64,000 bases of DNA from Mycoplasmatota bacterium (GCA_022771205.1 JALFCF010000004.1:1-64000); one strand, 5' to 3'. Shown: positions 9,352-19,996, counted from the stretch's first letter. The notes: a model not told the origin generated them from the letters alone. Numbers and translations are program-made.

Positions 9352-10740
9352 TTAATTCATCCTCTCTAAAATATCTCTTGCAGCAACAAGACCAGTAGCA
9401 GCAGCAACAACAATATTACCAGCTTTACCAGCTCCATCACCAATAAAATAAATCTCCTCATTTTCTAATTTAAAATGATTATCAGTTTCTATCTCATTAC
9501 TAAAAAATTTAATTTCAGGACCGTAAAGTAAAGTTTCATCATTATTCACTCCAGGAATGATTTTATCCAACTTCTCTAATCCTTCTAAAATATTAGTAAT
9601 AATTCGATGTGGTAGTACTAGAGCCAAATCACCAGCAACACAATCTTTTAAAGTTGGTTCAACAAATCCTTGGTTAATACGATGCCATGTAGACCTTCTT
9701 CCTCGTCTCAAATCTTTTAAAGACTGAATAATTGGCTTGGAATCTCCCAAAACATTAGCAATTCTAGCAATAGACTCCCCATATAATCTAGTATTAGTAA
9801 CAGGTTCTGTCAAATGAACACGACTAATAAATGCAAAATTACTATTATTAGATTTAATTTCTTTTAAAGAGTGTCCATTAACACAAATATATCCATAATA
9901 ATTTTCTTTTGCAACAAAACCACCAGGATTAGTACAAAATGTCCTTATTTGATCACCATAGGTTTTAGTACGAATAAAAATAGTAGGATCATAAATTACA
10001 TTAGTAATAGCTTCTAAAATTTCTTTTCTAACTTCTACTCTAACACCAATTTCAATGCTTTGAGATAAATAAGGAATTTTATATTTATCTGCTAATTCTT
10101 GAATCCACTTAGCACCAGTTCTACCAGGAGCAACAATAACCTTATTAGCTTTCAACTTTTTACTACCATAAACAATTTCATAACTATCATTGGTTTTAAT
10201 TATATCTTGAACATCAGTATTTTCAAATAAATCAACTCCATGTTCCTCTAAAAACATAGAAAAATCTTCAATATATTTAGGAAGATGATCACTTCCTAGA
10301 TGCTTCTGTCTAATCAATAATAATCTAGCACCCTCGATTGCAACTTTCCTTTTTATCTCCTCAGCCTGATCTAAATTACTAGGAAAAACTTCACTATCCA
10401 TTCCGAATTTAGTAAATATCATCTCTGTATCATCAATCAACTTATTAGCTTCGCTTTCACTCATATATTTAAACAAATCACTTTTTCCTAGTTTTGGAAT
10501 AAAGTTTAATTTTCCATCAGAAAAAGTACCAGCTCCACCATAACCAGACAAAATACGGCAAGGATTACAATTAACACATTTAGTATTATTTTTGTTCATA
10601 GGACAAAATCTAGTTTTAACTCTAGGCCCTTTATCCATCAAAGCTATTTTTAATTTACTATTTTTTGTAATAAGTTCATAAGCAGCAAACAATCCCGCAG
10701 GACCAGCTCCAACAATTACAACATCATATTTCATTTTCAT
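9352..10740 (-). CDS. FAD-dependent oxidoreductase
   Basis: MKMKYDVVIVGAGPAGLFAAYEL, NTKCVNCNPCRILSGYGGAGTFSDGKLNF, IGDGAGKAGNIVVAAATG; ORF-track N-terminus trimmed. Confidence 0.88.
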   Translation of the reverse strand: MKMKYDVVIVGAGPAGLFAAYELITKNSKLKIALMDKGPRVKTRFCPMNKNNTKCVNCNPCRILSGYGGAGTFSDGKLNFIPKLGKSDLFKYMSESEANKLIDDTEMIFTKFGMDSEVFPSNLDQAEEIKRKVAIEGARLLLIRQKHLGSDHLPKYIEDFSMFLEEHGVDLFENTDVQDIIKTNDSYEIVYGSKKLKANKVIVAPGRTGAKWIQELADKYKIPYLSQSIEIGVRVEVRKEILEAITNVIYDPTIFIRTKTYGDQIRTFCTNPGGFVAKENYYGYICVNGHSLKEIKSNNSNFAFISRVHLTEPVTNTRLYGESIARIANVLGDSKPIIQSLKDLRRGRRSTWHRINQGFVEPTLKDCVAGDLALVLPHRIITNILEGLEKLDKIIPGVNNDETLLYGPEIKFFSNEIETDNHFKLENEEIYFIGDGAGKAGNIVVAAATGLVAARDILERMN

Positions 10741-10868
10741 CACCATATCAATTATAACATAAAAAAAGAAAATCATTAAAGATAGAAAATAAATGTAAAT
10801 TAAAAATAATTTACAGCATACACCTCCAACTACCATATAAAATATGATACAATAATTATGGTGATAAG

Positions 10869-11789
10869 ATGTTAACAAGATCCGAACGAAATGAAGAAAA
10901 ACAAAAAGAAATTATAAAAGAAGAAAACAGAGAAATTAGAAAAAAAATAGTCATATCTTGTTTTAAAATTACAATAATTATTATTTTGTTGAGTATAACA
11001 TTCTATTTGTATACAACTTATATATCTTCAAAAATAATAGATGTAAAAGAAGAAAGAATAATAAATGAAAAATTACCTACAAATTTTAATGGCTTAAAAA
11101 TCATTCAAATTTCAGACATTCACTATGGTTCAACTATTTTTATAAAGGATATCAAAAAACTAGTGAAATTAGTAAATCAAAGAACTCCAGATTTAGTAGT
11201 CTTCACTGGGGACTTAATTAATAAAGATTATAAGTTAAATTCTAAAGAACAAGAAAAACTAATTACTGAATTAAAGAAAATAAAAACTACTATAGGAAAA
11301 TATGCCATTATGGGAGAAGAAGATTCTAGTGAATTTAATACAATCATGAATCAAAGCAATTTCACAATACTAAATAATAGTTATGATTTAATATATAAAG
11401 ATAATAATATACCAATTTTATTAATTGGCTTGAATAATAGTAAAAAAAATGAAGATATAGATAGTGCTTATGAATATTTTAATCAACCTACTCATAACTC
11501 AAACATTTATACAATTACATTACTACATAAACCAGATACAGTAAACGAAATATTAGAAAAATATCCAACAACAGATCTCTTTTTAGCCGGGCACTCCCAC
11601 AATGGTCAAATAAATATACCTTATATTGGAGGATTAGTAAAAAAAGAAGGTTCACAACAATACATCAATGAATTCTATCAAATAAATAACTCAAGATTAT
11701 ACATTTCAAGTGGAATTGGAACAAACGGAAATGGATTTAGACTGTTCTGTAGACCAAGCATTAACTTCTTCAGATTATCATCAAATTAG
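10869..11789 (+). CDS. Membrane-anchored metallophosphoesterase (YkuE-like)
   Basis: N-terminal TM; ISDIHYG, FTGDLIN, LAGHSHNGQINIP. Confidence 0.85.
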   Translation: MLTRSERNEEKQKEIIKEENREIRKKIVISCFKITIIIILLSITFYLYTTYISSKIIDVKEERIINEKLPTNFNGLKIIQISDIHYGSTIFIKDIKKLVKLVNQRTPDLVVFTGDLINKDYKLNSKEQEKLITELKKIKTTIGKYAIMGEEDSSEFNTIMNQSNFTILNNSYDLIYKDNNIPILLIGLNNSKKNEDIDSAYEYFNQPTHNSNIYTITLLHKPDTVNEILEKYPTTDLFLAGHSHNGQINIPYIGGLVKKEGSQQYINEFYQINNSRLYISSGIGTNGNGFRLFCRPSINFFRLSSN

Positions 11790-12848
11790 TTCCTTTAACC
11801 GTCGTAAGAAAGAAAAATCTTCTTTCTTTTTTTCTTTTGTATAAATAAAAAGTTTACCTATCTTCTCATTATCTAAATAAATATTAATGACACCTGTTTT
11901 ATCTGAGGATGGCTGTTTAAAAAAATGAACAACAGTCCGTATCTTTTCAACTTCCTGTTCTGTTAAAGGATAATAAAAAGACTCTTTTAAATAAAAATTC
12001 TTATCAGATGTTTCAGCACTAATATGAAAATCATTTTTATCTATGATTTCATATCTATGATACTCTGAAAAAATATTCTCATATAAATTTTCATGATTAT
12101 TATAAATATCGCCATCATTTAAACTAACTATAGTTAAATTAAGGTCATCTTTAGAAGCTGTAGACACTAAAGTTTTACCAGCACTAGGAGTATATCCATT
12201 TTTACCACCAGTACAATATTTGTAATCTGTTAAAAGCTGATTTCGATTATACCACAAGTATGTTTTTTTTACGGTAGAAACCTCATATTTTTGAGTTTTT
12301 ACAATTTTACGATACAACTTATTAGAAAAAGCATATTTTGAAAGTAATGCCATATCATAAGCAGTAGAAAAATTCTTTGTTTCTTCATCTAAACCATGAG
12401 GATTTTTAAATATAGTATTTTTCATTCCAATATCTTTTGCTTTTTCATTCATCATTTCTACAAATTTTTCTTCACTTCCACCTACTTCTTTCGCAATTAC
12501 AACAGAAGCATCATTTCCACTTCTAAGTAAAAGACCATAAAGTAAATCCTTCATAGAAATTTTTTCTCCAACTTCAATATAAATATTAGTACCATACATG
12601 GATAATACTTCTTCCCCAACTGTAATTTTTCTATTTAAATCCCCCTGCTCTATAGCTAAAATAGCCGTCATAATTTTAGTAGTAGAAGCAATTAATCTTT
12701 TATCATTAACATGATTTTCATACAAAACCCTACCACTATCTAAATCCATAACAACACTAGATTTAGATGAGTCTGCAACTACCGAAATAGGAAAAATAAA
12801 AATCATCAAGAAAAGGAAATAAAAAAGTTTTTCTTTCAAGAAAATCAC
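11781..12848 (-). CDS. D-alanyl-D-alanine carboxypeptidase (penicillin-binding, DacF/DacA-like)
   Basis: Signal peptide; STTKIMTAI (SxxK), SGND (SxN), [10 protein letters not shown] (KxG region). Confidence 0.93.
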   Translation of the reverse strand: MIFLKEKLFYFLFLMIFIFPISVVADSSKSSVVMDLDSGRVLYENHVNDKRLIASTTKIMTAILAIEQGDLNRKITVGEEVLSMYGTNIYIEVGEKISMKDLLYGLLLRSGNDASVVIAKEVGGSEEKFVEMMNEKAKDIGMKNTIFKNPHGLDEETKNFSTAYDMALLSKYAFSNKLYRKIVKTQKYEVSTVKKTYLWYNRNQLLTDYKYCTGGKNGYTPSAGKTLVSTASKDDLNLTIVSLNDGDIYNNHENLYENIFSEYHRYEIIDKNDFHISAETSDKNFYLKESFYYPLTEQEVEKIRTVVHFFKQPSSDKTGVINIYLDNEKIGKLFIYTKEKKKEDFSFLRRLKELI

Positions 12849-12979
12849 CTACTAATATATATGTTAAAAAAAAAAGATTATTGCATAAGAAAATAAATTA
12901 TCTCATTTGTACTGTTTTATTGCACAAAAAAAAAGAATATGATAAAATGAACTACATACAAAAGAAGGAGGAAAAAAAC

Positions 12980-14422
12980 ATGTCAAACGACAAAAAATTT
13001 GTAGAGTCTATCACATCAAGAGACCAAGACTTTGCGCAATGGTATACTGATGTTGTTAGAGAAGCAAAACTTTGCGACTATTCAAGTGTAAAAGGATGCT
13101 TAAATTACTTGCCGAATGGTTATGCTATTTGGGAAAACATACAATCAAATCTAGACAAAAGATTTAAAGAAACCGGAGTAGAAAATGTATATTTACCGGT
13201 ACTAATTCCTGAAAGCTTACTTCAAAAAGAAAGTGACCATATCGAGGGATTTGCACCCGAAGTTGCTTGGGTAACACATGGTGGTCTTGAAAAATTAGAA
13301 GAAAGATTTTGCGTTAGACCGACATCAGAAACATTATTCTGTGATCATTGGCAAAAAACAGTAAAATCATATCGTGATCTACCAAAAGTATGGAATCAAT
13401 GGAATTCAGTTCTACGTTGGGAAAAAACAACAAGACCGTTCCTTCGTTCAAGAGAATTCTTATGGCAAGAAGGTCATACCCTTCACGCTACTCCTGAGGA
13501 AGCTAAAGAAAGAACACAATTGATGCTTGATATTTATTATGATTTTGTAACAAAAGATTTAGCTATCCCTCTAATCAAAGGAAGAAAAACAGAAAGTGAA
13601 AAATTTGCCGGAGCAGAAGCAACTTATACAATAGAAGCTATGATGCACGACGGAAAAGCATTGCAATCTGGAACTAGTCACTATTTTGGAAATGGATTTC
13701 CAGACTCATTTGATATTAAATATCTTGATAAAAATAATCAATTGCATAGTGCTTATGAAACATCATGGGGACTTTCAACTAGAATAATAGGTGCAATAAT
13801 TATGGTACATGGAGATGACTCAGGTCTAGTACTTCCACCAAGAATTGCTCCTACTCAAACAATGATTATTCCAATCGCCCAACATAAAGAAGGTGTATTA
13901 GAAAAAGCTAATGAATTATTAGAACAACTAAAAAACATCGGCATTCGAGTAAAACTAGATAGTACTGACAAAACACCTGGATATAAATTTTCAGAACAGG
14001 AAATGCTAGGAATACCTACAAGAATTGAAATTGGACCAAAAGATATTGAAAAAAATCAAGTAGTTGTTGCCAGAAGAGATACTGGAGAAAAAATAACAAT
14101 ATCCTTAAATGAAATAGATAAAAAATTGCCAGAAATTCTAGAGGATATTCAACAAAGCATGTATAAAAAAGCAGAATCATTCTTAAACTCACACATTAAA
14201 TCAGCTATCACAATGGAAGAAATGATAGAAAAATTTAATAATGAACGTTGTTTCATAAAAGCCATGTGGTGTGGAAGCGAAGAATGTGAAGATAAAATCA
14301 AATCCGAAACTGGTGGAGCTGGTTCAAGATGTATACCATTTAATGAAGAAAAATTATCTGATAAATGTATCTGTTGTGGAAAAGAAGCTAAACATATGGT
14401 TATTTGGGGAAAGTCATATTAG
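12980..14422 (+). CDS. proS: Prolyl-tRNA synthetase (type 3, archaeal/eukaryotic-like)
   Basis: [39 protein letters not shown]-terminal zinc-binding tail; AAGGAGG before ATG 12980. Confidence 0.95.
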   Translation: MSNDKKFVESITSRDQDFAQWYTDVVREAKLCDYSSVKGCLNYLPNGYAIWENIQSNLDKRFKETGVENVYLPVLIPESLLQKESDHIEGFAPEVAWVTHGGLEKLEERFCVRPTSETLFCDHWQKTVKSYRDLPKVWNQWNSVLRWEKTTRPFLRSREFLWQEGHTLHATPEEAKERTQLMLDIYYDFVTKDLAIPLIKGRKTESEKFAGAEATYTIEAMMHDGKALQSGTSHYFGNGFPDSFDIKYLDKNNQLHSAYETSWGLSTRIIGAIIMVHGDDSGLVLPPRIAPTQTMIIPIAQHKEGVLEKANELLEQLKNIGIRVKLDSTDKTPGYKFSEQEMLGIPTRIEIGPKDIEKNQVVVARRDTGEKITISLNEIDKKLPEILEDIQQSMYKKAESFLNSHIKSAITMEEMIEKFNNERCFIKAMWCGSEECEDKIKSETGGAGSRCIPFNEEKLSDKCICCGKEAKHMVIWGKSY

Positions 14423-14436
14423 TGACTTTCTTTTTT
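14410..14436 (+). terminator. Terminator of proS
   Basis: AAAGTCATATTAGTGACTTTC + T7. Confidence 0.75.
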
Positions 14437-14452
14437 TAGCTAAAATTAGACA

Positions 14453-14480
14453 AAAAAAAACTCTTGAGTATCAAGAGTTA
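14453..14480 (-). terminator. Probable original terminator of the tRNA operon, now separated from tRNA-Pro by the inserted element
   Basis: Minus strand AACTCTTGATACTCAAGAGTT followed by T-run, directly beyond the left direct repeat. Confidence 0.65.
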
Positions 14481-14507
14481 ATAAACTAAATGGTCGGGAA
14501 GACAGGA
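14481..14507. repeat. Distal att direct repeat of integrated element
   Basis: ataaactaaatggtcgggaagacagga, identical to 19829..19855. Confidence 0.9.
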
Positions 14508-14646
14508 CCAAATAGTATTAAAATATTTGAATTCATACTCTTTAGAAATAAAGAGTTTTTTACTGTGTATTACTATTTATTTCTAGCAAAAACGCTTAGT
14601 TTTGAAAATTTTAAGGGCTAATTAAGGGTTAGAAAGGAGAACTATT

Positions 14647-15318
14647 ATGTCAGTAATAAGAGTTAATAAAAATAAAAACTATACCTGTATGAGTAATTAT
14701 CATTTAAGAGATAAAAATCTAAGTTATAAGGCAAAAGGGTTACTTTCTTTTATGTTAAGTTTACCAGATGACTGGGAATATTCAGTAAATGGTTTAACAG
14801 CAGTTAGTAAAGAAAGTACAAAAGCAATTAGATCTACTTTAAAAGAATTAGAAGATTATAAATATTTAATTAGAAAAAAAATACAACATAAAAATGGTAG
14901 ATTTGATTATGACTATTTAATATATGAAACTCCATATACCCAAAACGTGCATACGGATGAAGTGTATACCAATAATGGACTACAAATAAATACTAATAAT
15001 AAAAATACTAATTACAAAGATAAAATAGATAAAACTATAAATCCAATAATAAAAGAATTAATTAATAAAGAATTTATAACTGAAACTGCCTTTGACTTAA
15101 ATAGATATAATGATTTATTAAATGATATTTTAAATGAGTATGATTATATACAAGTAATTATATGTGTTAAGTATGTTTTAAGAAAATGGAATGAAAATAA
15201 AAAATTAGATGAAGATGGTTTACCTATTAGAAATCAATTCTCATATTTTAAGACATCATTAGAAAATAATTTGAAAAGAATGACAACTGATATTGATTTA
15301 GACTGGTTGGATTTATAA
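14647..15318 (+). CDS. Winged-helix replication-initiator-like protein of element
   Basis: MSVIRVNKNKNYTCMSNYHLRDKNLSYKAKGLLSFMLSLPDDWEYSVNGLTAVSKES, typical HTH plasmid/ICE replication protein N-terminus. Confidence 0.7.
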   Translation: MSVIRVNKNKNYTCMSNYHLRDKNLSYKAKGLLSFMLSLPDDWEYSVNGLTAVSKESTKAIRSTLKELEDYKYLIRKKIQHKNGRFDYDYLIYETPYTQNVHTDEVYTNNGLQINTNNKNTNYKDKIDKTINPIIKELINKEFITETAFDLNRYNDLLNDILNEYDYIQVIICVKYVLRKWNENKKLDEDGLPIRNQFSYFKTSLENNLKRMTTDIDLDWLDL

Positions 15319-15508
15319 AAGTTTTTGATTACTTTTTTCTAAAAAGTAAATATAACAAACGAACACGTTTTGTTGCTTTAGCAATGAAAGTGGGAAAAGT
15401 TTGTTTAAAGAAATTGTGGGTATATCACTTACGATTAGTTTGTGAATATACTCATAATTTAAAAATATAAAATTATCAATAGTATTGATTATTTTATATA
15501 AGCAGATT

Positions 15509-15606
15509 CTAAGGTGCTTAACCTTAGCCCACAGGAACTTTGGCTCTGCCGAAATACCTAGGGGGTTAGATATTTTGCATAACAAAATGGTAGTCAGTCT
15601 GACTAC
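15509..15606. promoter_or_regulatory. Candidate oriT region with two inverted repeats upstream of relaxase
   Basis: CTAAGG-TGCTTAA-CCTTAG (15509-15527) and GTAGTCAG-T-CTGACTAC (15590-15606). Confidence 0.35.
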
Positions 15607-15626
15607 TCGAAAGTGAGGCGTATTTA

Positions 15627-17008
15627 ATGGAAGAATTAGCATATTCATTTCATCTTGGAAGTGATAAAAATAGAAAACCTACTTCTAAAAATCTAGCAAA
15701 GAATAATCAAAGTGGTACAACATCAATGAGCAATAATGCAATACAAACAGCTACTACTCTATCAAAAGTTGATAAGCATAATTATAGAAAATATGATGAT
15801 AGACAAGATGAGATAGTAATTGTAAGAGGTTCTTCATCACTCTATAATGATGTTAAAGATTTATATTTAAGAGAATTTGAAGAAGCAAGACTTGAATATA
15901 ACGAAAAACAAAAAAGAAATGATAGAAAAATTAAAGACTATTTTGCAAATGTATCTAATAATACAAAGTCTGATCTTGCATGTGAAATTATCATTGACTT
16001 GGTAATAAAAGATATTGGGATACAAAGAATATGGATTTTAAAAAGAAAATGACAAAAGTATTTACTAAACAAGTTAGTGATTTAGAATTACTTGTTCCAA
16101 ATTTTAAAATAGCAAGTGCTATTATTCATTATGACGAAACAAGTCCTCATCTTCATATTGTTGGAGTACCTATTAAATATAAAAATAAAAATGGTATGTC
16201 TAAACAAGTTGGCAAATCTGATGTGTTTACAAAAACTTCTTTGATCAAATTACAAGATGAAATGAGAACTCTATGTATTGAAGAATTTAATAAAGAATAT
16301 AAACTAAATACTGTATTGAAAGAAAAAAAGAAAGGTAAAAATCAAGATATTAATGTTAAAGATATGGAAGATTATCTTGAAATGCAGGAGCAACTTGACA
16401 GAAATCAAAAGAATTTAGAAAAAATTAAAGAAGAATCTACTTCATTAAAAGATAGTACAAATGAAATTAAAGATATAGTTAACGATTTAAAACCTACTTT
16501 AATGAATAAAAACAACTATACAATAAAACAACAAGATAAAGATAAATTAATAAAATATTTTGATAAAGTTGATAAAGTAAATAATTCATATAATAAAATT
16601 CATAATCTATATTCTTCACTATTAAGTGTTAATGATAAATTAAAAGATAATAGAAATACAATTAAAGAACTTACTGAAAACAATAAAGCTCTTGAATTAA
16701 GAGTTAATAAAATAACTAAAAAACTAATTGAACAAGACAATGCTATTTCAGATTTAAAAGAAGAAAATAATCATTTAAAAAATATAATTAATAAATTAGA
16801 AAACTTTTTTAATAAATTTAAAAATTTCATCAAAGACAGATTATTTAGTTCAAAAGAAACAAGTGCTAAATATTATGATATAACATATGATATGTATAGT
16901 CATGGGGTTATAGATAAAGATACAATGATTGAATTTAAAGATGAATATGATGATTATAAAGAATATCTAAATAATAAATCGAAGCATCATGATGATTTTG
17001 AATTATAA
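15627..17008 (+). pseudogene. MobV/Pre-type relaxase interrupted by a single frameshift
   Basis: 15627..16052 (SKVDKHNYRKYDD) and 16031..17008 (FKIASAIIHYDETSPHLHIVGVPI) are consecutive parts of one Mob_Pre protein in frames 0 and 2. Confidence 0.85.
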
Positions 17009-17042
17009 AAAGCAAATAGAAAATTTCCTATTTGCTTTTAAA
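17005..17042. terminator. Bidirectional terminator hairpin
   Basis: aaaagcaaatagaaaatttcctatttgcttttaaa between convergent genes. Confidence 0.7.
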
Positions 17043-17047
17043 TAAAA

Positions 17048-17668
17048 TTATCTTGCTTTAAAACTTTGTTCTTGTGGTGCTAACCTAGTTGATATAATTT
17101 CAGTGCCACGAGATACTAATAGTTCCATGCTTTTTCTATAATCCTCAGAGATACCATTTGTATCTAAAGTATTAATATATGATAATAACATATCCGCTGT
17201 TTGACTAAATTCAAAACTCATTTTTGACTTTTCATCTTGTGACATATCAACAGCAGCTTTATAAATACCAAACATTGAATTTATGTCATATGATGGATCT
17301 CCAGATTTTGTTGTCAATGGCATCACTTTTTCTCCAATTCTTGGATTTTTTAAAATATAAGAATTGGATTTTCCGATATTACCTTGAGTATATTCATCAT
17401 ATAATTGATCAGTATATAATGCACATAAATTATTATAATATCTACAAACATTGTCTAATCCAACACTTTGAATAAAATTTCCAAAATGAGCATCAGATTT
17501 TACATGTGGATTACATAGTAACGAAGTTGTTTGTAAACCTTCTAATTCTCCTAAAAGAATTCTTTTATCGTTAGAAGACAATTCTTCATTAACTAATCTG
17601 TTTTTTATAATATTAATCTCATCAAATGCAATACTAGAACATATTCGTCTTATTAAATTATCGTTCAT
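17048..17668 (-). CDS. Element-borne protein of unknown function
   Basis: 206 aa ORF, no recognised domain; GGAGG-type RBS upstream. Confidence 0.65.
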   Translation of the reverse strand: MNDNLIRRICSSIAFDEINIIKNRLVNEELSSNDKRILLGELEGLQTTSLLCNPHVKSDAHFGNFIQSVGLDNVCRYYNNLCALYTDQLYDEYTQGNIGKSNSYILKNPRIGEKVMPLTTKSGDPSYDINSMFGIYKAAVDMSQDEKSKMSFEFSQTADMLLSYINTLDTNGISEDYRKSMELLVSRGTEIISTRLAPQEQSFKAR

Positions 17669-17792
17669 ATATATCCTCCTTCTAACTACATTATATCATA
17701 GATATTATTGTTTTTTTTAATAATTAACAAAATTCCACTTATTTTAATAATTCTTATAAACTAAAATCTTTACAATAATAATACAGTATATA

Positions 17793-18263
17793 TTATTTCT
17801 TTAAATCATCTAAAAATTTATATATTGCTTGTGCTTTTTTTAGCAAGTCTTCATCAACATTATCTTGTTTTTGAAGATAATCATATATTGGATCATAGTA
17901 TTCTTTAATATCTACTGCTAAATGTTTTTTTACAATAAGGAGTTTTTCTAGAAAATCTTTTTCTAGTTCAAACTCTTTTATTTTTTTATCATATCTATCA
18001 TAAGAAACAATTATGTTATTATCACCATATTCTATCGTATCGGGAGAATAACCTACCATAGAGGCTAATTCTTTAAAATCAAGGTCTAGATACTTCTCAA
18101 AGGCTTTTAAAGTAAGTATTGCAGGTTTAACTCTTTGCCCTTTTTCAATATTACTAATTTCTGTATGACTTATATCACACAATTTAGCAAGTTCTCTTGC
18201 AGAATAACCTTTTTCTTCTCTGGCATTTTTAATTAATTCTCCAATATTATCATAATTTTTCAT
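17793..18263 (-). CDS. Cro/CI-type HTH transcriptional regulator (element repressor)
   Basis: GELIKNAREEKGYSARELAKLCDISHTEISNIEKGQR. Confidence 0.9.
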   Translation of the reverse strand: MKNYDNIGELIKNAREEKGYSARELAKLCDISHTEISNIEKGQRVKPAILTLKAFEKYLDLDFKELASMVGYSPDTIEYGDNNIIVSYDRYDKKIKEFELEKDFLEKLLIVKKHLAVDIKEYYDPIYDYLQKQDNVDEDLLKKAQAIYKFLDDLKK

Positions 18264-18333
18264 AATCTCAACTGCTTTCTAAAACGATTATAACATACTT
18301 AGATAGAAGAATAAATATTTTTTTGGAAACTAG

Positions 18334-18362
18334 TTGACATTTATAGAAATAAGTCGTATCAT
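18334..18362 (+). promoter_or_regulatory. Promoter for excision/integration genes
   Basis: TTGACA-17 nt-TATCAT. Confidence 0.55.
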
Positions 18363-18404
18363 GTGACTATGGCAATAGGTTGCCAAATGAAAGGAGGTGC
18401 AAAG

Positions 18405-18695
18405 ATGTCCTATTTAGAATTATATAAGATTATATTAAAACCATGGGCTAGTATTAATGAAATAAGATTAATTGCTAATTGTGGTAGAGATTCTGCTATT
18501 AAGATTAGAAACACAATACAAAATAAACTCATTAAAGAAGGCAAAAACTTACCAACAGGTAAAACTATTGTTGTACCAATGAAATATGTTATTGAATATT
18601 TAGGATTAGATATGAATTATATTATTGAAATGGCAAATAATGAAAGTAATATGCTAAATAATGGGACTTTAAGTTATGCCAGTATATCGAGATAA
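18405..18695 (+). CDS. DUF3173-like small DNA-binding/excisionase-type protein
   Basis: GGAGGTGCAAAG RBS then MSYLELYKIILKPWASINEIRLIANCGRDSAIKIRNTI; directly upstream of integrase. Confidence 0.65.
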   Translation: MSYLELYKIILKPWASINEIRLIANCGRDSAIKIRNTIQNKLIKEGKNLPTGKTIVVPMKYVIEYLGLDMNYIIEMANNESNMLNNGTLSYASISR

Positions 18696-19760
18696 TAAAA
18701 CTAAAACATGGTATTTTAGAACATATGCTAATGATGTATATGGAAACCGAAAACAATATGAAAGACATGGTTTTGCTACTAAAAAAGAAGCACAAAAAGC
18801 AGAAACTGATTTTAAAGTATTAGATCCAAATGATATTAGTAATATGAAGTTTATTGATTTATGGGAAGCATATAGAGATTATAAACAACTACAATTAAAA
18901 AAACAGTCATTCAGAGCTGTTGAAAGTAGATTTAGAAACTATATATTGCCGTATTTTAAAGATTATAAACTTAATAAGATAACAAATAGTGTTTATATCA
19001 AATGGCAAATGGAAATTGAAAGCAAAGGCTTTAAACACAAATATAACAGTAGTTTACACGGTGCTATGGTTAATATATTAAATTATGCTATTAAGTTTTA
19101 TGGATTAAAAGAAAATATCGCTAGTTAACTGGAAACTTTAAAAGAAAAACTGAATTAAAAAGAAATGTTGATTTTTGGACTTATGAAGAATATAAATAAT
19201 TTATCAGTGTTGTTAATGATAATGTATATAATGCTTTATTTGAAACATTGTATTATACAGGACTTCGTGAAGGCGAAGCATTAGCACTAAATTGGAAAGA
19301 TTATATCAATGAAACACTTGATATTAATAAAACTATTTCAAAAGAATTAGTAGATAATAAACGAGTTATAAACACTCCTAAAACTACTAAATCTAATCGT
19401 AAAGTAAAATTAGATAATGAATTAGTTAAAAAACTTAATGATTTAAAAGAATTTTATAAATCATTTGAAGGTTTCACTAATGAATGGTTTATATTTGGTG
19501 GTTTAAATCCATTATCACCTACAACAGTAGGAAGAAAGAAGAATAAGTATTGTGAACTTGCAAATGTAAAAAAAATAAGAATACACGACTTTAGACATAG
19601 TCATGCATCCTTATTGATTTCTCTGAAAGTACCTATAACAGTTGTATCAGAACGATTAGGTCATTCAGATATTAATATGACACTCAATACCTATTCACAT
19701 ATGATACCAAATGATGAAACGAAAGCCATTGATGGTATCAACAATTTAAAACAAAATTAA
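18676..19760 (+). pseudogene. Tyrosine recombinase/integrase with frameshift and in-frame TAA
   Basis: 18676..19128 (N-terminal arm and core-binding) and 19248..19760 (TGLREGEALALNWKD...HDFRHSHASLLI...LGHSDINMTLNTYSH) are one integrase; intervening sequence encodes TGNFKRKTELKRNVDFWTYEEYK*FISVVNDNVYNALFETLYYTGLREGE in the downstream frame. Confidence 0.88.
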
Positions 19761-19801
19761 TTATTTTAAGTGTTTTATAAGGACTATGAATATCAGAATA
19801 T

Positions 19802-19828
19802 TATAAAAGCCTTGAAAATCAAGGCTTT
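19802..19828 (-). terminator. Element-borne hairpin adjacent to tRNA-Pro (replacement terminator)
   Basis: Minus strand AAAGCCTTGATTTTCAAGGCTTT immediately after the repeat. Confidence 0.55.
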
Positions 19829-19855
19829 ATAAACTAAATGGTCGGGAAGACAGGA
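19829..19855. repeat. tRNA-proximal att direct repeat (overlaps tRNA-Pro 3' end)
   Basis: ataaactaaatggtcgggaagacagga, identical to 14481..14507. Confidence 0.9.
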
Positions 19856-19915
19856 TTTGAACCTGCAACCCCTTGGTCCCAAACCAAGTGCTCTACCAAG
19901 TTGAGCCACTTCCCG
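19839..19915 (-). tRNA. tRNA-Pro(TGG)
   Basis: CGGGAAGTGGCTC...TTTGGGA...CTTCCCGACCA. Confidence 0.95.
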
Positions 19916-19919
19916 AAAA

Positions 19920-19996
19920 TGGTGCGCTCGAAGGGATTCGAACCCCTGACCTTTTGGTTCGTAGCCAAACACTCTATCCAACTGAGCTACGAGCGC
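19920..19996 (-). tRNA. tRNA-Arg(ACG)
   Basis: GCGCTCGTAGCTC...CTACGAA...CGAGCGCACCA. Confidence 0.95.

Larger units (their letters stand above)
14481..19855. mobile_element. Integrative mobilizable element at tRNA-Pro 3' end (decaying)
   Basis: 27-bp direct repeats; tRNA-overlapping end; MobV-type relaxase, HTH repressor, DUF3173-like protein and tyrosine integrase. Confidence 0.88.

Noticed and set aside
15313-15648. Minus-strand ORF 15313..15648
   Set aside because: Overlaps the palindromic putative oriT and relaxase start; no recognisable protein.
15990-16060. Programmed frameshift in the relaxase
   Set aside because: No convincing slippery heptamer plus downstream structure; the integrase of the same element is also broken, favouring decay.
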